Notes: a model not told the origin generated them from the letters alone. A DNA stretch of 45,096 bases from Enterococcus thailandicus (GCF_001886265.1 NZ_JXLE01000019.1:1-45096), one strand, 5' to 3'; positions 28,302 through 37,792 are shown, counted from the first letter of the stretch. A program made the numbers and translations.

Positions 28302-29033
28302 CTACTTTTTCATAAATTGTTTCAGGCGAATGGCTCTCTCTGGATAATCGGTAATGATTCCTGTCACTCCAAGTCCATAGCACCAATTGATTTCTTCTTC
28401 TGTATTGATTGTCCACGGTCGAATAGGCTTGTCAAAGATTCCTAATTGTTCGGGCTGTTCTTGCAACCAAGTTTTCTTAGGATGAACGCCTTCGATAAAT
28501 TTGTTTTCCTTTGCATACATGATTTTATTTTTTGAAGTCCCTGTCAAAACATCTAATTGAACATCGGGTTCTAGTTTCGCCATGCGCTCCAAAGAAGCCA
28601 GGTTAAAACTGCAATACCCATGTTCAAACGGCCAAGACTGTTGCAACAAAGCAGACACTTTTTCCTCGATTTGAGGATACTCATACTTGTCTGTCTTTAA
28701 TTCAATCATTAATACACCGCGATAATTTTTTTGGAGCAAAAGGTTCAGTACCTCTTTTAACGTTGGCACTTTTGCCGCAGAAAAATCTTTGCTAAACCAA
28801 CTACCGGCGTTCAACTTTTTGATTTCTTCCAACGTTTTTTCGCGAAGCAATCCTTTACCATTCGTTGTCCGATCGACTTCCTCATCATGCATCACAACTA
28901 TTTGGCCATCTGCACTAAGATGAACGTCTAACTCGATTCCATCTGAACCAACACGAACTGCTTCAGCAAATGCTGGCAAAGTATTTTCAGGATGTGTTCC
29001 GCTACTTCCACGATGTGCGTAAATCTGTACCAT
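28302..29033 (-). CDS. glpQ: glycerophosphodiester phosphodiesterase
   Basis: About 243 aa, cytoplasmic (no signal peptide). IYAHRGSSGTHPENTLPAF holds the catalytic His-Arg and Glu; GIELDVHLSADGQIVVMHDEEVDRTTNGKG holds the metal ligands and the second catalytic His. It hydrolyses glycerophosphodiesters to glycerol-3-phosphate and an alcohol, recycling phospholipid or lipoteichoic-acid fragments. Start: an ATG at 29033 (9 nt after GGAGTG) or 29039 (3 nt). First gene of the glpQ-miaA-hflX-ynbB run; the 244-bp gap upstream holds only the next terminator and presumably its promoter. Confidence 0.9.
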   Translation of the reverse strand: MVQIYAHRGSSGTHPENTLPAFAEAVRVGSDGIELDVHLSADGQIVVMHDEEVDRTTNGKGLLREKTLEEIKKLNAGSWFSKDFSAAKVPTLKEVLNLLLQKNYRGVLMIELKTDKYEYPQIEEKVSALLQQSWPFEHGYCSFNLASLERMAKLEPDVQLDVLTGTSKNKIMYAKENKFIEGVHPKKTWLQEQPEQLGIFDKPIRPWTINTEEEINWCYGLGVTGIITDYPERAIRLKQFMKK

Positions 29034-29231
29034 ATTCATTCACTCCAATCGAGTACTATTGTAACATATGGAAGAAGTTTCAGCTCAAGCACTGAGCTAG
29101 TTGAACAAGTACATAAGCAGTTCAAAGAACTTTCCCTGTTTTTAGATAGCTACGCATTTTTTGGATTTCTTACTTTAAAAGCTCACGAGTAAATTTGTTA
29201 CTAAAAAACATTCATTGCGCAAAAACAAAAA

Positions 29232-29257
29232 AGAACCCTGACTCTCGTCACGGTTCT
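29232..29257 (-). terminator. terminator of the one-TM protein gene
   Basis: On the minus strand AGAACC-g-TGAC-GAGA-GTCA-g-GGTTCT followed by TTTTTTG. Confidence 0.85.
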
Positions 29258-29277
29258 ATTGCTAGTTGATTTGCTAG

Positions 29278-29805
29278 TTAGCTCCACACGTCGTCTTTTG
29301 AAAAGAAGCCAATTGGTTGTTTCGTCAGATTTTTTAATTGCAATTTTTTCTCGTTAATCATCTCAGTCAAATTATCGCTAAAGTTTTCTAAAATGACACG
29401 ACCACCTTTGTACGCGTACCCGCCTACTTTCATCGTTTCATCAGGTGAAAGAATTACTTTTCGATGAGCGATTGTTTTGAATAATTCATCTAAAATGTAA
29501 TTAGGTAAATAAAAATTGTTTTGTGTCGCATATGATTGCAAATAAGCAAAGTCATCAATCGTGATGTAACAGTCATCAAATGCATCAAAGCTGACGTACT
29601 CTTCCATTAAAGTCGAACGTTTTTGCAAAATCTCATTAACCTTCTTATTCAATTGATTCAACGTTTCAATTTCTTTGACCTTTAGTTCTAGTTCACGTCG
29701 ACGTGTTTCTTTATTTTCTAAATGACGCATCTGGATTGCCATGCCAAGATAGACAACCAACGCACCCAAAAGAACGCCAATAAATCCTATGATTCCCACT
29801 TCCAA
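29278..29805 (-). CDS. single-pass membrane protein with coiled coil, unknown function
   Basis: A 175-aa protein that I do not recognise. Residues 3-25 are one membrane helix near the N-terminus (IIGFIGVLLGALVVYLGMAI); residues 27-70 are a charged heptad-like helix (ENKETRRRELELKVKEIETLNQLNKKVNEI), probably a coiled coil in the cytoplasm; the C-terminal half is a mixed soluble domain with several aromatic residues. It is monocistronic, with its own terminator, and is divergent from clpP, sharing a 182-bp promoter region. No enzyme motif is visible. Confidence 0.75.
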   Translation of the reverse strand: MEVGIIGFIGVLLGALVVYLGMAIQMRHLENKETRRRELELKVKEIETLNQLNKKVNEILQKRSTLMEEYVSFDAFDDCYITIDDFAYLQSYATQNNFYLPNYILDELFKTIAHRKVILSPDETMKVGGYAYKGGRVILENFSDNLTEMINEKKLQLKNLTKQPIGFFSKDDVWS

Positions 29806-29889
29806 ATCTACTGCTCCCCCTTGTTTCTATTCTCTTTTTATCATAACATAAAGATGACTTTCTTCGATTAATTTATCGAAGTTTTTTCA

Positions 29890-29919
29890 TTTGACCTTTG
29901 TTGACCAAAAAGGTATACT
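29890..29919 (+). promoter_or_regulatory. clpP promoter with CtsR operator
   Basis: TTGACC (29891-29896), 17-nt spacer, TATACT (29914-29919). TTTGACC-TTT-GTTGACC at 29890-29906 is, on the other strand, GGTCAACAAAGGTCAAA, the CtsR heptad repeat with one mismatch, and it covers the -35 box. CtsR bound here would block clpP until heat or other protein stress. Confidence 0.88.
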
Positions 29920-29987
29920 TCTTCTTAGGTATTAAGAATACTTTATGTTACACTAACTTTGAAAGAATTTTAAGGAGGAAATTTAGA

Positions 29988-30581
29988 ATGAATTTAATTC
30001 CTACAGTTATCGAACAATCATCTCGTGGTGAAAGAGCCTACGATATTTATTCTCGCCTATTAAAAGACCGCATCATCATGTTGAGTGGACAAGTAACAGA
30101 TGATCTTGCAAATTCAATCATTGCACAATTGCTTTTCCTTGATGCACAAGACTCTGAAAAAGATATTTATCTTTACATCAACTCTCCAGGTGGATCTGTG
30201 ACAGCAGGTATGGCTATTTATGACACAATGAACTTTGTCAAAGCAGATGTTCAAACAATCGTTATGGGGATGGCTGCTTCAATGGGTAGCTTCTTACTAA
30301 CTGCTGGTACAAAAGGGAAACGTTTTGCTTTACCAAACGCAGAAATCATGATTCACCAACCACTTGGTGGCGCGCAAGGCCAAGCAACTGAGATTGAAAT
30401 CGCTGCTCGCCATATTTTACAAACCCGTGAACGCTTAAATAAAATCTTGGCTGAACGCACAGGTCAACCACTTGAAGTCATCGAAAAAGATACTGATCGT
30501 GACAACTATATGACTGCTCAACAAGCAAAAGATTATGGCTTGATCGACGAAGTAATGGAAAACAATTCTGCTTTAAAATAA
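29988..30581 (+). CDS. clpP: ATP-dependent Clp protease proteolytic subunit
   Basis: A 197-aa serine protease that forms the tetradecameric chamber working with ClpX, ClpC or ClpE. The catalytic triad is at the canonical places: Ser98 in [11 protein letters not shown], His123 in [10 protein letters not shown], Asp172 in DTDRDNY. The ATG at 29988 follows AAGGAGG; the frame is open further upstream but the first part lies ahead of the promoter's transcript start. Single gene with CtsR control and a strong terminator. Confidence 0.98.
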   Translation: MNLIPTVIEQSSRGERAYDIYSRLLKDRIIMLSGQVTDDLANSIIAQLLFLDAQDSEKDIYLYINSPGGSVTAGMAIYDTMNFVKADVQTIVMGMAASMGSFLLTAGTKGKRFALPNAEIMIHQPLGGAQGQATEIEIAARHILQTRERLNKILAERTGQPLEVIEKDTDRDNYMTAQQAKDYGLIDEVMENNSALK

Positions 30582-30642
30582 GCATAAAAAGACTGGGACA
30601 AAACTAGAAAACCAAGTCTTCCGTAACACCTTTTTCAATTTT

Positions 30643-30689
30643 AAAACCGCCTAAAGTTCGTTTTTGGAAACGAACTTTAGGCGGTTTTT
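30643..30689 (+). terminator. clpP terminator
   Basis: AAAACCGCCTAAAGTTCG and CGAACTTTAGGCGGTTTT form a perfect 18-bp stem around a 10-nt loop, followed by T. It works on both strands. Confidence 0.9.
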
Positions 30690-30732
30690 CTATTTAGGAT
30701 ATTTTGCCTCAAACTTTTTTTACGAATAAACA

Positions 30733-30974
30733 GTGTTCCGAAAACAACTCCTCAATATAACTTGATAGCTTGCATTTACTTCAAAATATAAAATGCTATT
30801 TTTAATCCCTGCTCGCTAGATTGTCAGAGCTCAGCATTTTGCACCACAACTTTATCCACGGTGTTCCCCAAGCAACTCCTCAATATAATTCATAACTGTC
30901 TAAAAACATGAACAGCTATTTTTGTCAGTTGCTCTTTATTTTTTCGAAGCTGACCGCTTGGAACCACAACCTTT
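30733..30974. repeat. two tandem copies of an intergenic repeat
   Basis: Copy A (30733-30860) and copy B (30861-30974) both open GTGTTCC, then AACTCCTCAATATAA, then have CTATTTTT in the middle, and end with ACCACAAC plus a T-rich tail. A third, diverged copy lies at 44984-45096. The 397-bp gap between clpP and the next gene contains only the clpP terminator and these repeats. Confidence 0.65.
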
Positions 30975-30978
30975 TCAT

Positions 30979-31455
30979 TTAATATTTGCCTGCTAAATAT
31001 TCTTGCCCTAACTCAATATAGTGTTGGATATTTGCTTGATTTTTTTGAATTTCTTCCTCCGTTAACGGACGGATCACTCTAGCTGGTCGTCCAAATGCCA
31101 AAACATTTGGTGGAATCACTTTGCCCTCGGTTACCAAAGATCCTGCCCCAATCAAACTATTCTCTCCGATTTGAGCATGGTTTAGAATTGTTGAACCCAT
31201 TCCAATCAACGCACCTTTTTCTATTTTACACCCATGGAGCATACATTGATGACCAACAGTAACATTTTCTGCAATTTCTGTCGGCGCATCATGATCCACA
31301 TGGATGATTGTTCCATCTTGAATATTGGTTCCTTGTCCTACCTTAATCCAGTTACTATCTCCTCGCAAAACGGCTTGATACCAAATCGTTACATCCTTTG
31401 CTAAAGTAACATCACCGACTACTGTTGCATTTGGTGCAATAAAGAGTTTCTCCAT
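30979..31455 (-). CDS. gamma-carbonic-anhydrase-like left-handed beta-helix protein
   Basis: About 158 aa. Hexapeptide repeats run through the middle (VVGDVTLAKDVTIWYQAVLRGDSNWIKVG, NIQDGTIIHVDH, NVTVGHQCMLHGCKI, ALIGMGSTILN), forming a trimeric beta-helix. The three zinc-ligand histidines are visible in IIHVDH, VGHQCMLHG. Family members (YrdA/PaaY/CaiE-like) bind zinc and some hydrate CO2; activity of this one is unproven. The ATG at 31455 is chosen because AAGGAGGGGG lies just ahead; the longer frame to 31497 reads through that site. Confidence 0.88.
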   Translation of the reverse strand: MEKLFIAPNATVVGDVTLAKDVTIWYQAVLRGDSNWIKVGQGTNIQDGTIIHVDHDAPTEIAENVTVGHQCMLHGCKIEKGALIGMGSTILNHAQIGENSLIGAGSLVTEGKVIPPNVLAFGRPARVIRPLTEEEIQKNQANIQHYIELGQEYLAGKY

Positions 31456-31533
31456 TTGTCCCCCTCCTTCACTCGTTATTTGTTCAAAGTATAGCAATAC
31501 TTTTCAGTGAATACTAGAAAAACTAGACGAAAA

Positions 31534-31574
31534 AAGGTTGCAACAAAAGTCCACCGACTTCATGTTACAACCTT
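31534..31574 (-). terminator. terminator of the 57-aa coiled-coil gene
   Basis: On the minus strand AAGGTTGTAACATGAAGTC-GGTG-GACTTTTGTTGCAACCTT with a T run after it. Confidence 0.85.
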
Positions 31575-31590
31575 AAACTTCGTTTGAATC

Positions 31591-31764
31591 TTATAGTTGT
31601 TCTAAAACAGCTTCATAAGCTTCAACTTGTGCTAATAAACGTTCAATTTGTACTTCGTTTTCGATAAAATTGATTGAATTGCCTAGTTCTTCTTCTCGGC
31701 GTGTTGTCAAACGGTCGATTTCTTTTTTTGCTTCAGCAATTTGTTTGTTTAGGAATTGTTCCAT
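31591..31764 (-). CDS. small coiled-coil protein (57 aa), unknown function
   Basis: The 57-aa product is almost wholly charged helix: MEQFLNKQIAEAKKEIDRL, then TTRREEELGNSINFIENE and ERLLAQVEAYEAVLEQL, with hydrophobic residues at heptad-like spacing. The ATG at 31764 is chosen because GGAG lies 9 nt ahead; the frame stays open to 31854, but a promoter on the minus strand (TTGTTT 31825-31820, 17 nt, TACAGT 31802-31797) would start the transcript after that longer N-terminus. It has its own terminator. I see no known family; an adaptor or oligomer-forming role is possible. Confidence 0.7.
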   Translation of the reverse strand: MEQFLNKQIAEAKKEIDRLTTRREEELGNSINFIENEVQIERLLAQVEAYEAVLEQL

Positions 31765-31871
31765 TATTTCCATCTCCGTTTCTTCTTGATACTTTAACTG
31801 TATCACCAAGTTTTTGGAAAAACAAAAATTTCGCATCGAAAAATAATGTCTCATTTAACAAGTTAACACTA

Positions 31872-33632
31872 CTACTCGACTTCTTCTGCAAATTGGCTGT
31901 TATAAAGTTTCTCATAAAAACCACCTTGCGCAAGCAAACTTTCATGTGTTCCTTTTTCGATAATTGATCCTTGATCCATTACTAAAATCAAATCCGCATC
32001 ACGAATCGTCGACAATCGGTGCGCAATCACAAAGCTCGTGCGCCCTTTCATGACACGATCCATTGCCTTTTGAATCAAAGCTTCAAGACGTGTGTCAACT
32101 GAACTTGTTGCCTCATCCAAAATCAAAATCTTAGGATCAGAAATCACAGCACGGGCAATTGTTAATAACTGCTTCTGTCCAAGAGAAACATTGTCACCTT
32201 CAGCATTGATTTCCATTTCATAACCGTCTGGCATTGTACGAATAAAGTGATCGACATTCGCTGTTTTCGCTGCATCAACGACTTCATAATCAGTAGCATC
32301 TAATTTCCCAAAGCGAATATTATCCGCAATGGTTCCTTCATATAACCAAGCATCTTGCAACACCATTCCAAATAATGAACGGACATCACTTCGACTCAAG
32401 GATTTTGTGTCAATACCGTCAATTTTGATCGCACCGCTATTCACATCATAAAAGCGCATCAATAAATTAATCAAGGTCGTTTTCCCTGCACCAGTTGGTC
32501 CAACTACAGCAACCATCTGTCCTGCTTTGACTTCAAAATTCAAGTCTTGAATCAACGGCTTACTTGGATCGTATGCAAAGTCAACATGTTCAAACTTGAC
32601 TGCACCTTCAACAACCTCAGGTAAAATCGCATCAACTTCATTTAATGGTTCTTCTGGCTCATCAAGAATTTCGAATACGCGTTTTGTTGCTGCAGAAGCA
32701 CTTTGCAATACAGAAGAAAGTTGAGTGATATTCCCCATTGGTTGACTGATTTGCCAAATGTATTGAATAAACGCTTGAAGTTGCCCCACAACGATTACAC
32801 CAGTAATAACATAAAAACTTCCCATAACAGCCATACCAATATACGTTGCATAAGCAGTCAATTGAACTAATGGCATCATTAAACCAGAAATAAAGGCCGC
32901 TTTAAACCCAAAGTATTTTAGTTGATGATTGACAGCTTTAAAACCATCTAATGTTTGTTTTTCACGTCCATAAACTTTTAAAACAGTAAATCCTGTCATA
33001 TTTTCTTGGACATATCCGTTCAAATCACCAAGTGAATTTTGCATGTTTTGGAAATCTTTTTGCGAAACATTCACGATTTTTTTAGAAATCCAAATGGAAG
33101 CTGGAATCATGATCATTGAGATAAGTGCCATGATTGGTTGGATATAAAACATCATCACTGCAGCCATTGCAATCGCAAGTACAGCATTGACAATTCCGAT
33201 AAAAGCTTGCTGTAATGCACCACTCACAGCATCCACATCATTGGTTACCCGAGATAAAATATTACCTTGCTGGTTTTTATCAAAATAAGATACGGGCAAA
33301 CGATTGATCTTTTCTTCAATATCACGACGTAAATCTTGCATCGCACTTTGCACCACATTCGTCATCAGCACACCTGATAACAATTGCGAAACACAGTAAC
33401 CGATCCCGACAATCGTGATCCAAATCAGACATTGAATAATATAAGAAAAGTTGATTGGTTCATTGTTTGCTAAATTTCGGCTGATTTCCGTTGTTGGTAG
33501 CCCCGTTACATAAGGAAGAGCCGCATTGAACGCAACCGTTAAGACCGTAAATAAAAGAACTAGCATAAATGTTGCTTTATAAGGATTAATATAATGTGCC
33601 AGTCTTTTTAAAGAAGAAAATGTTTGTTTCAT
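31872..33632 (-). CDS. heterodimeric ABC exporter subunit with the active catalytic site
   Basis: A 586-aa half-transporter: six membrane helices in the first 320 residues, then a nucleotide-binding domain with Walker A GPTGAGKTT, a signature altered to VSLGQK (usual LSGGQ), Walker B LILDEATSSVD with the catalytic Glu, and the switch His in FVIAHRLSTIRDAD. Its partner lacks the Glu and His, so this subunit supplies the working catalytic residues. Related systems include LmrCD, EfrAB and BmrCD, multidrug exporters. Start at the ATG at 33632 (overlap ATGA with the upstream gene, AAGGAGG ahead). Substrate unknown. Confidence 0.92.
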   Translation of the reverse strand: MKQTFSSLKRLAHYINPYKATFMLVLLFTVLTVAFNAALPYVTGLPTTEISRNLANNEPINFSYIIQCLIWITIVGIGYCVSQLLSGVLMTNVVQSAMQDLRRDIEEKINRLPVSYFDKNQQGNILSRVTNDVDAVSGALQQAFIGIVNAVLAIAMAAVMMFYIQPIMALISMIMIPASIWISKKIVNVSQKDFQNMQNSLGDLNGYVQENMTGFTVLKVYGREKQTLDGFKAVNHQLKYFGFKAAFISGLMMPLVQLTAYATYIGMAVMGSFYVITGVIVVGQLQAFIQYIWQISQPMGNITQLSSVLQSASAATKRVFEILDEPEEPLNEVDAILPEVVEGAVKFEHVDFAYDPSKPLIQDLNFEVKAGQMVAVVGPTGAGKTTLINLLMRFYDVNSGAIKIDGIDTKSLSRSDVRSLFGMVLQDAWLYEGTIADNIRFGKLDATDYEVVDAAKTANVDHFIRTMPDGYEMEINAEGDNVSLGQKQLLTIARAVISDPKILILDEATSSVDTRLEALIQKAMDRVMKGRTSFVIAHRLSTIRDADLILVMDQGSIIEKGTHESLLAQGGFYEKLYNSQFAEEVE

Positions 33633-35359
33633 GCTAATTCCTCCTTCGATAGTTGAGAGGCAGCAATATCGTAATAGATTGGGCAATTTTCCAGTAATTC
33701 ACGGTGCGTACCCATTCCAACAACTTCCCCTTCGTTCAACACAACAATTTTATCTGCGTGCATAATCGTTCCGACACGTTGCGCCACAATCAAAACAGTG
33801 GATTCCGTTGTTTCTTTCTTCAAGCGAGCACGAAGTTTCGCGTCTGTTTGGTAATCCAAAGCAGAGAAACTATCGTCAAAAATGTAAATTTCTGGTCGGC
33901 GGATAATTGCGCGGGCAATGGCTAACCGTTGCTTTTGTCCACCAGAAAAGTTTGCGCCTCCCTCTGAAAGATGTTCATTGAATCCATCTGGTTTACGAGA
34001 AATAAAGTCAGTGGCTTGTGCAATATCTGCTGCTTCTTTCATTTCTTCATCTGTCGCATCTTCTTTTCCGTAACGGAGATTTTCTGCGATTGTTCCAGTA
34101 AACAACAAGGCTTTTTGCGGAATAAAACCAATCTTGTCACGTAAAGTGCTTAAACGATAGTCTCGCACATCTACCCCGTCAATCAGAACTTCGCCTTCAC
34201 TCACGTCATAAAATCGCGGGATCAGCTGGATCAAGGTTGACTTGCCACTCCCCGTACTTCCGATAAATGCAACCGTCTCACCTGGTGAAGCGGTAAAACT
34301 TACATTACGAATGACTGGTTCTTGTGCATGACCAGGGTAAGCAAATGTTACATTCTTAAATTCAACAAATCCTTTCGTTTTCGTTTCCGAAACACCTTCA
34401 GGATTTTCTGAAATCTCAGGTTGAGCATCTAAAGCTTCTTGGATACGCGAAGCAGAAACAGCTGCCCGTGGATACATCATAAAGACACTTGCAAAAAGCA
34501 TGAACGAGAAGAGCGCGTGGAAAATATATTCGATAAATGCAATCAAGTCCCCTACTTTTAGTGACCCAGCATCAATTTGTAGTGTCCCGCTCCAAATAAT
34601 CAAGACCATTACAATATTAAACAGGAAGTAAAAACCTGGTTGTGCTACTGCCATCAAACGAAATAAACTTTTTGAGCTTGATGCATAATTTTCATTGACT
34701 TCGCCAAAACGTTTTTCTTCGAATTTTTCATTCACAAAAGCGCGGATAACACGCAGACCAGATAAATTTTCTCTTAGTATACTGTTGATTTTATCTAAAT
34801 TCTTTTGTTGCTTTTTGGATAATGGTTCAGAAACTTTCGCAATCGCTATCACTGCGAGTAATAAGAAAGGGAGTGCGCCGACTACATACAACCCTAATAT
34901 CGCACTTGTCCGAACAACCATATATAGACTGACTGCAAACATCATCGGTGTCATAAAACCAATTCGCAAAATGTTTTGTAAAAACAACATAATCTGATAC
35001 GCATCATTCGTCGTACGCGTAATCAGAGAAGAAACACCTAAATTTTCATACTCTTGATGCGAATAACTTTGAATTTTTTCAAATAAATCATCACGAATAT
35101 CTGCAACAATATTCGTCGTGATTCTTGAACCAAAATAGCCTAAAAGAATATTTAAAATAATTCCGATAACGGTGATTACAATCATGACAATCCCTTGTTG
35201 TTTGACGTAATCAAAATCATCTTGTAATATCCCAAAGTCAATCATTCGTGCCAAAATCGTTGGTAAACCTAATTCAATGAGGATAAAACCAAATACACAA
35301 ATAAAATTCAAAAGTAAGAATTTCTTGTACCTCATTGTGTAGTGCCACATTAACTTCAC
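33629..35359 (-). CDS. heterodimeric ABC exporter subunit with degenerate catalytic site
   Basis: A 576-aa half-transporter, six helices plus nucleotide-binding domain. Walker A is GSTGSGKST and the signature FSGGQKQRLAIARA is intact, but Walker B reads IYIFDDSFSALD, with Asp in place of the catalytic Glu, and the switch region reads LIVAQRVGTIMHAD, with Gln in place of His. This is the known asymmetry of heterodimeric type-I exporters (TM287/288, LmrCD, BmrCD): one composite site is slow and regulatory. It is the first gene of a two-gene operon, overlapping its partner by 4 nt. EfrAB of Enterococcus faecalis is the nearest described system that I can name, without proof of orthology. Confidence 0.92.
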   Translation of the reverse strand: MKLMWHYTMRYKKFLLLNFICVFGFILIELGLPTILARMIDFGILQDDFDYVKQQGIVMIVITVIGIILNILLGYFGSRITTNIVADIRDDLFEKIQSYSHQEYENLGVSSLITRTTNDAYQIMLFLQNILRIGFMTPMMFAVSLYMVVRTSAILGLYVVGALPFLLLAVIAIAKVSEPLSKKQQKNLDKINSILRENLSGLRVIRAFVNEKFEEKRFGEVNENYASSSKSLFRLMAVAQPGFYFLFNIVMVLIIWSGTLQIDAGSLKVGDLIAFIEYIFHALFSFMLFASVFMMYPRAAVSASRIQEALDAQPEISENPEGVSETKTKGFVEFKNVTFAYPGHAQEPVIRNVSFTASPGETVAFIGSTGSGKSTLIQLIPRFYDVSEGEVLIDGVDVRDYRLSTLRDKIGFIPQKALLFTGTIAENLRYGKEDATDEEMKEAADIAQATDFISRKPDGFNEHLSEGGANFSGGQKQRLAIARAIIRRPEIYIFDDSFSALDYQTDAKLRARLKKETTESTVLIVAQRVGTIMHADKIVVLNEGEVVGMGTHRELLENCPIYYDIAASQLSKEELA

Positions 35360-35546
35360 TTTCTCATCTCCCTTTTAAAAATTTCATTTTTTTGCCATTA
35401 AATCCCATGATAGCACACTAAAAACCTTATTAGAACACTTCACGTTCAAAAAATTACTGGAAATAAATCCTCAAGATTTTTTAGGACTCTGCTGTTGATT
35501 TCTATACTTATTCCCCAATTTGTGCTAGAATAACAAGTAATTATTG

Positions 35547-35741
35547 TATAATTTTTTATACAAAGGTACGGTTGAAGAAAATTCCGAACAGAACAAGCAA
35601 AGCGAGGCTTGTCTCTTTGATTCAAATAATTAATTTGAGTCAAAGCATATCAAAATTCAGGTGGCTTGCCCACTCGTTTTGTGTTGTCTAAAAAATCAAC
35701 TAGCTAAATTCCTGCGTATGCAGATAAAGGAGACAAAATAA
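35547..35741 (+). promoter_or_regulatory. structured leader of rpoY-rnjA
   Basis: A TATAAT box is at 35547-35552 (no good -35 box). About 185 nt of leader follow, with a hairpin ACAAGC-AAAGCGAG-GCTTGT (35593-35612), a long stem CTTTGATTCAAAT/AATTTGAGTCAAAG (35615-35645), and a GTGG/CCAC stem near 35662. The region 35360-35546 holds the exporter promoter and no convincing gene. Confidence 0.5.
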
Positions 35742-35954
35742 ATGATTTACAAAGTTTACTATCAAGAATCAAAAATCCGTAACCCTAAACGGGAAGAAAC
35801 ACAAGTGCTTTACATTGACGCGAAAGATGATGTCGAAGCACGTCAACGCGTTGAAGAAAATACCCCATACAATATCGAGTTCGTTCAACTTCTAGAAGGA
35901 AATCACCTAGAATACGAAAAAGAGAACGTTCAATTTACTTTAGTGGAGTTTTAA
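35742..35954 (+). CDS. rpoY: RNA polymerase epsilon subunit
   Basis: A 70-aa protein opening [20 protein letters not shown], with [19 protein letters not shown] and a C-terminal [10 protein letters not shown]; this is the YkzG/DUF1447 family, the small epsilon subunit of firmicute RNA polymerase, which sits near the secondary channel. Its stop is 1 nt from the rnjA start, the usual firmicute arrangement, so synthesis of this subunit and of RNase J1 is coupled. Confidence 0.93.
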   Translation: MIYKVYYQESKIRNPKREETQVLYIDAKDDVEARQRVEENTPYNIEFVQLLEGNHLEYEKENVQFTLVEF

Positions 35955-35955
35955 G

Positions 35956-37638
35956 ATGAAACTTTCCATCAAAAATAATGAGACAGGTGTCTTTGCAATT
36001 GGTGGATTAGGTGAAATTGGGAAAAACACGTATGGGGTACAATTTCAAGATGAAATTATCATCATTGATGCTGGAATTAAATTCCCAGAAGATGATTTAC
36101 TTGGAATTGACTATGTGATTCCTGACTACAGCTACATCGTTCAAAACTTGCACAAGGTGAAAGCTCTTGTGATTACTCATGGCCATGAAGATCATATCGG
36201 CGGTATTCCTTATCTTTTGAAACAAGCAAACATTCCTATTTATGCTGGACCTCTTGCATTAGCCTTGATTACAAATAAATTGGATGAACATGGCTTGCTT
36301 CGTGATGCTGAGCTTCACGAAATCAATGAAGATACGATTATTCGTTTTAGAAAAACATCAGTTAGCTTTTTCCGTACAACTCATAGTATTCCAGATGCTT
36401 TAGGTGTTGTAGTTAAAACGCCATCTGGAAACATCGTTGCAACAGGTGACTTCAAATTTGATTTCACACCCGTTGGCGAACCAGCTAACTTACACAAAAT
36501 GGCACGTATCGGAGAAGAAGGTGTTCTATGTTTACTATCCGATAGTACGAACGCTGAAATTCCAACCTTTACAAAGTCAGAAAAAACCATTGGCTTATCC
36601 ATTTTAAAAATCTTTGAAAAAATCGAAGGACGCATTATTTTTGCCAGCTTTGCTTCAAACATCTTCCGTTTACAGCAAGCCGCAGATGCAGCAGTCGCAA
36701 CGGGTCGAAAAATTGCAGTCTTTGGTCGAAGCATGGAAAATGCAATCGTTAATGGACAACGTCTAGGCTACATCAATGTTCCTGATGGTACATTTGTCGA
36801 TGCTCATGAGATTAATCGTTTGCCTGCAAATGAAACAATGATTTTATGTACTGGTTCTCAAGGTGAACCAATGGCAGCTCTTAGTCGTATCGCTAATGGA
36901 ACTCACCGTCAAATTCAAATCCAACCAGATGATACTGTGATTTTTTCAAGCTCACCAATTCCAGGAAATACAACAAGTGTTAATCACTTGATTAATTTGT
37001 TATCTGAAGCTGGTGCTGAAGTTATTCACGGAAAAATCAACAACATCCATACTTCTGGTCATGGTGGCCAAGAAGAACAAAAATTGATGTTGCGTTTAAT
37101 GAAACCAAAATATTTCATTCCCGTTCACGGTGAATTTCGAATGTTAAAAATCCATGCTTCCTTAGCACAAGATGTAGGTGTTCCTGCTGAAAACTGCTTT
37201 ATTATGGAAAACGGGGATGTCTTAGCATTAACTGCGGACTCTGCTCGACCAGCCGGTCACTTTATTTCTGGCGATGTCTATATTGATGGTAGCGGAATTG
37301 GTGACATCGGTAATGTTGTCTTGCGTGATCGCCACACCTTATCTCAAGAAGGACTTGTGTTAGCTGTCGCTACAGTTGACATCAAGAAAAAAGAAATCTT
37401 GGCTGGACCAGATATCTTATCACGCGGCTTTGTTTATATGCGTGAATCTGGTGAAATGATCAACGAGGCACAGCGAATTTTATTCCACGCCTTACGAGAA
37501 TGTTTGAACGCACCTGATTGCTCAGAACATAAATTAAAAGAAGCAATGACTAGTGCATTACAACCTTTCTTATTTGATCGAACAGAAAGACATCCAATGA
37601 TTTTACCAATGATTATGACTCCCGATATGGGCGAATAA
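35956..37638 (+). CDS. rnjA: ribonuclease J1
   Basis: A 560-aa beta-CASP metallo-beta-lactamase nuclease with 5'-3' exo- and endonuclease activity, central to mRNA decay and rRNA processing in firmicutes. [11 protein letters not shown] is the N-terminal signature; [17 protein letters not shown] is the metal-binding motif; the second metal histidine is in [27 protein letters not shown] and the beta-CASP motif SGHGGQEEQ are all present, with PVHGEFRML near residue 390. C-terminal domain is complete. GGAG at the end of rpoY supplies the ribosome site. Confidence 0.97.
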   Translation: MKLSIKNNETGVFAIGGLGEIGKNTYGVQFQDEIIIIDAGIKFPEDDLLGIDYVIPDYSYIVQNLHKVKALVITHGHEDHIGGIPYLLKQANIPIYAGPLALALITNKLDEHGLLRDAELHEINEDTIIRFRKTSVSFFRTTHSIPDALGVVVKTPSGNIVATGDFKFDFTPVGEPANLHKMARIGEEGVLCLLSDSTNAEIPTFTKSEKTIGLSILKIFEKIEGRIIFASFASNIFRLQQAADAAVATGRKIAVFGRSMENAIVNGQRLGYINVPDGTFVDAHEINRLPANETMILCTGSQGEPMAALSRIANGTHRQIQIQPDDTVIFSSSPIPGNTTSVNHLINLLSEAGAEVIHGKINNIHTSGHGGQEEQKLMLRLMKPKYFIPVHGEFRMLKIHASLAQDVGVPAENCFIMENGDVLALTADSARPAGHFISGDVYIDGSGIGDIGNVVLRDRHTLSQEGLVLAVATVDIKKKEILAGPDILSRGFVYMRESGEMINEAQRILFHALRECLNAPDCSEHKLKEAMTSALQPFLFDRTERHPMILPMIMTPDMGE

Positions 37639-37678
37639 CTAGCAACTTACTCCCACAAAATAAGTGAGAATAAACGAA

Positions 37679-37731
37679 AAAACACTTCTATTCCCTTCAT
37701 TTTAATAATGAAGAAAGTAGCGGTGTTTTTC
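37679..37731 (+). terminator. rnjA terminator
   Basis: AAAACACTTCTATTCCCTTCATT pairs imperfectly with AATGAAGAAAGTAGCGGTGTTTT and is followed by T; usable on both strands. Confidence 0.75.
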
Positions 37732-37792
37732 TTTGTCTAAAAAAGTAACTTGTTTTTCCTCTTATTACCACATATTCACCTAAAAAAAGACA

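Noticed and set aside
35446-35643. 65-aa minus-strand frame between the exporter and rpoY
   Set aside because: No ribosome site, odd composition, and it is antisense to the structured rpoY-rnjA leader.
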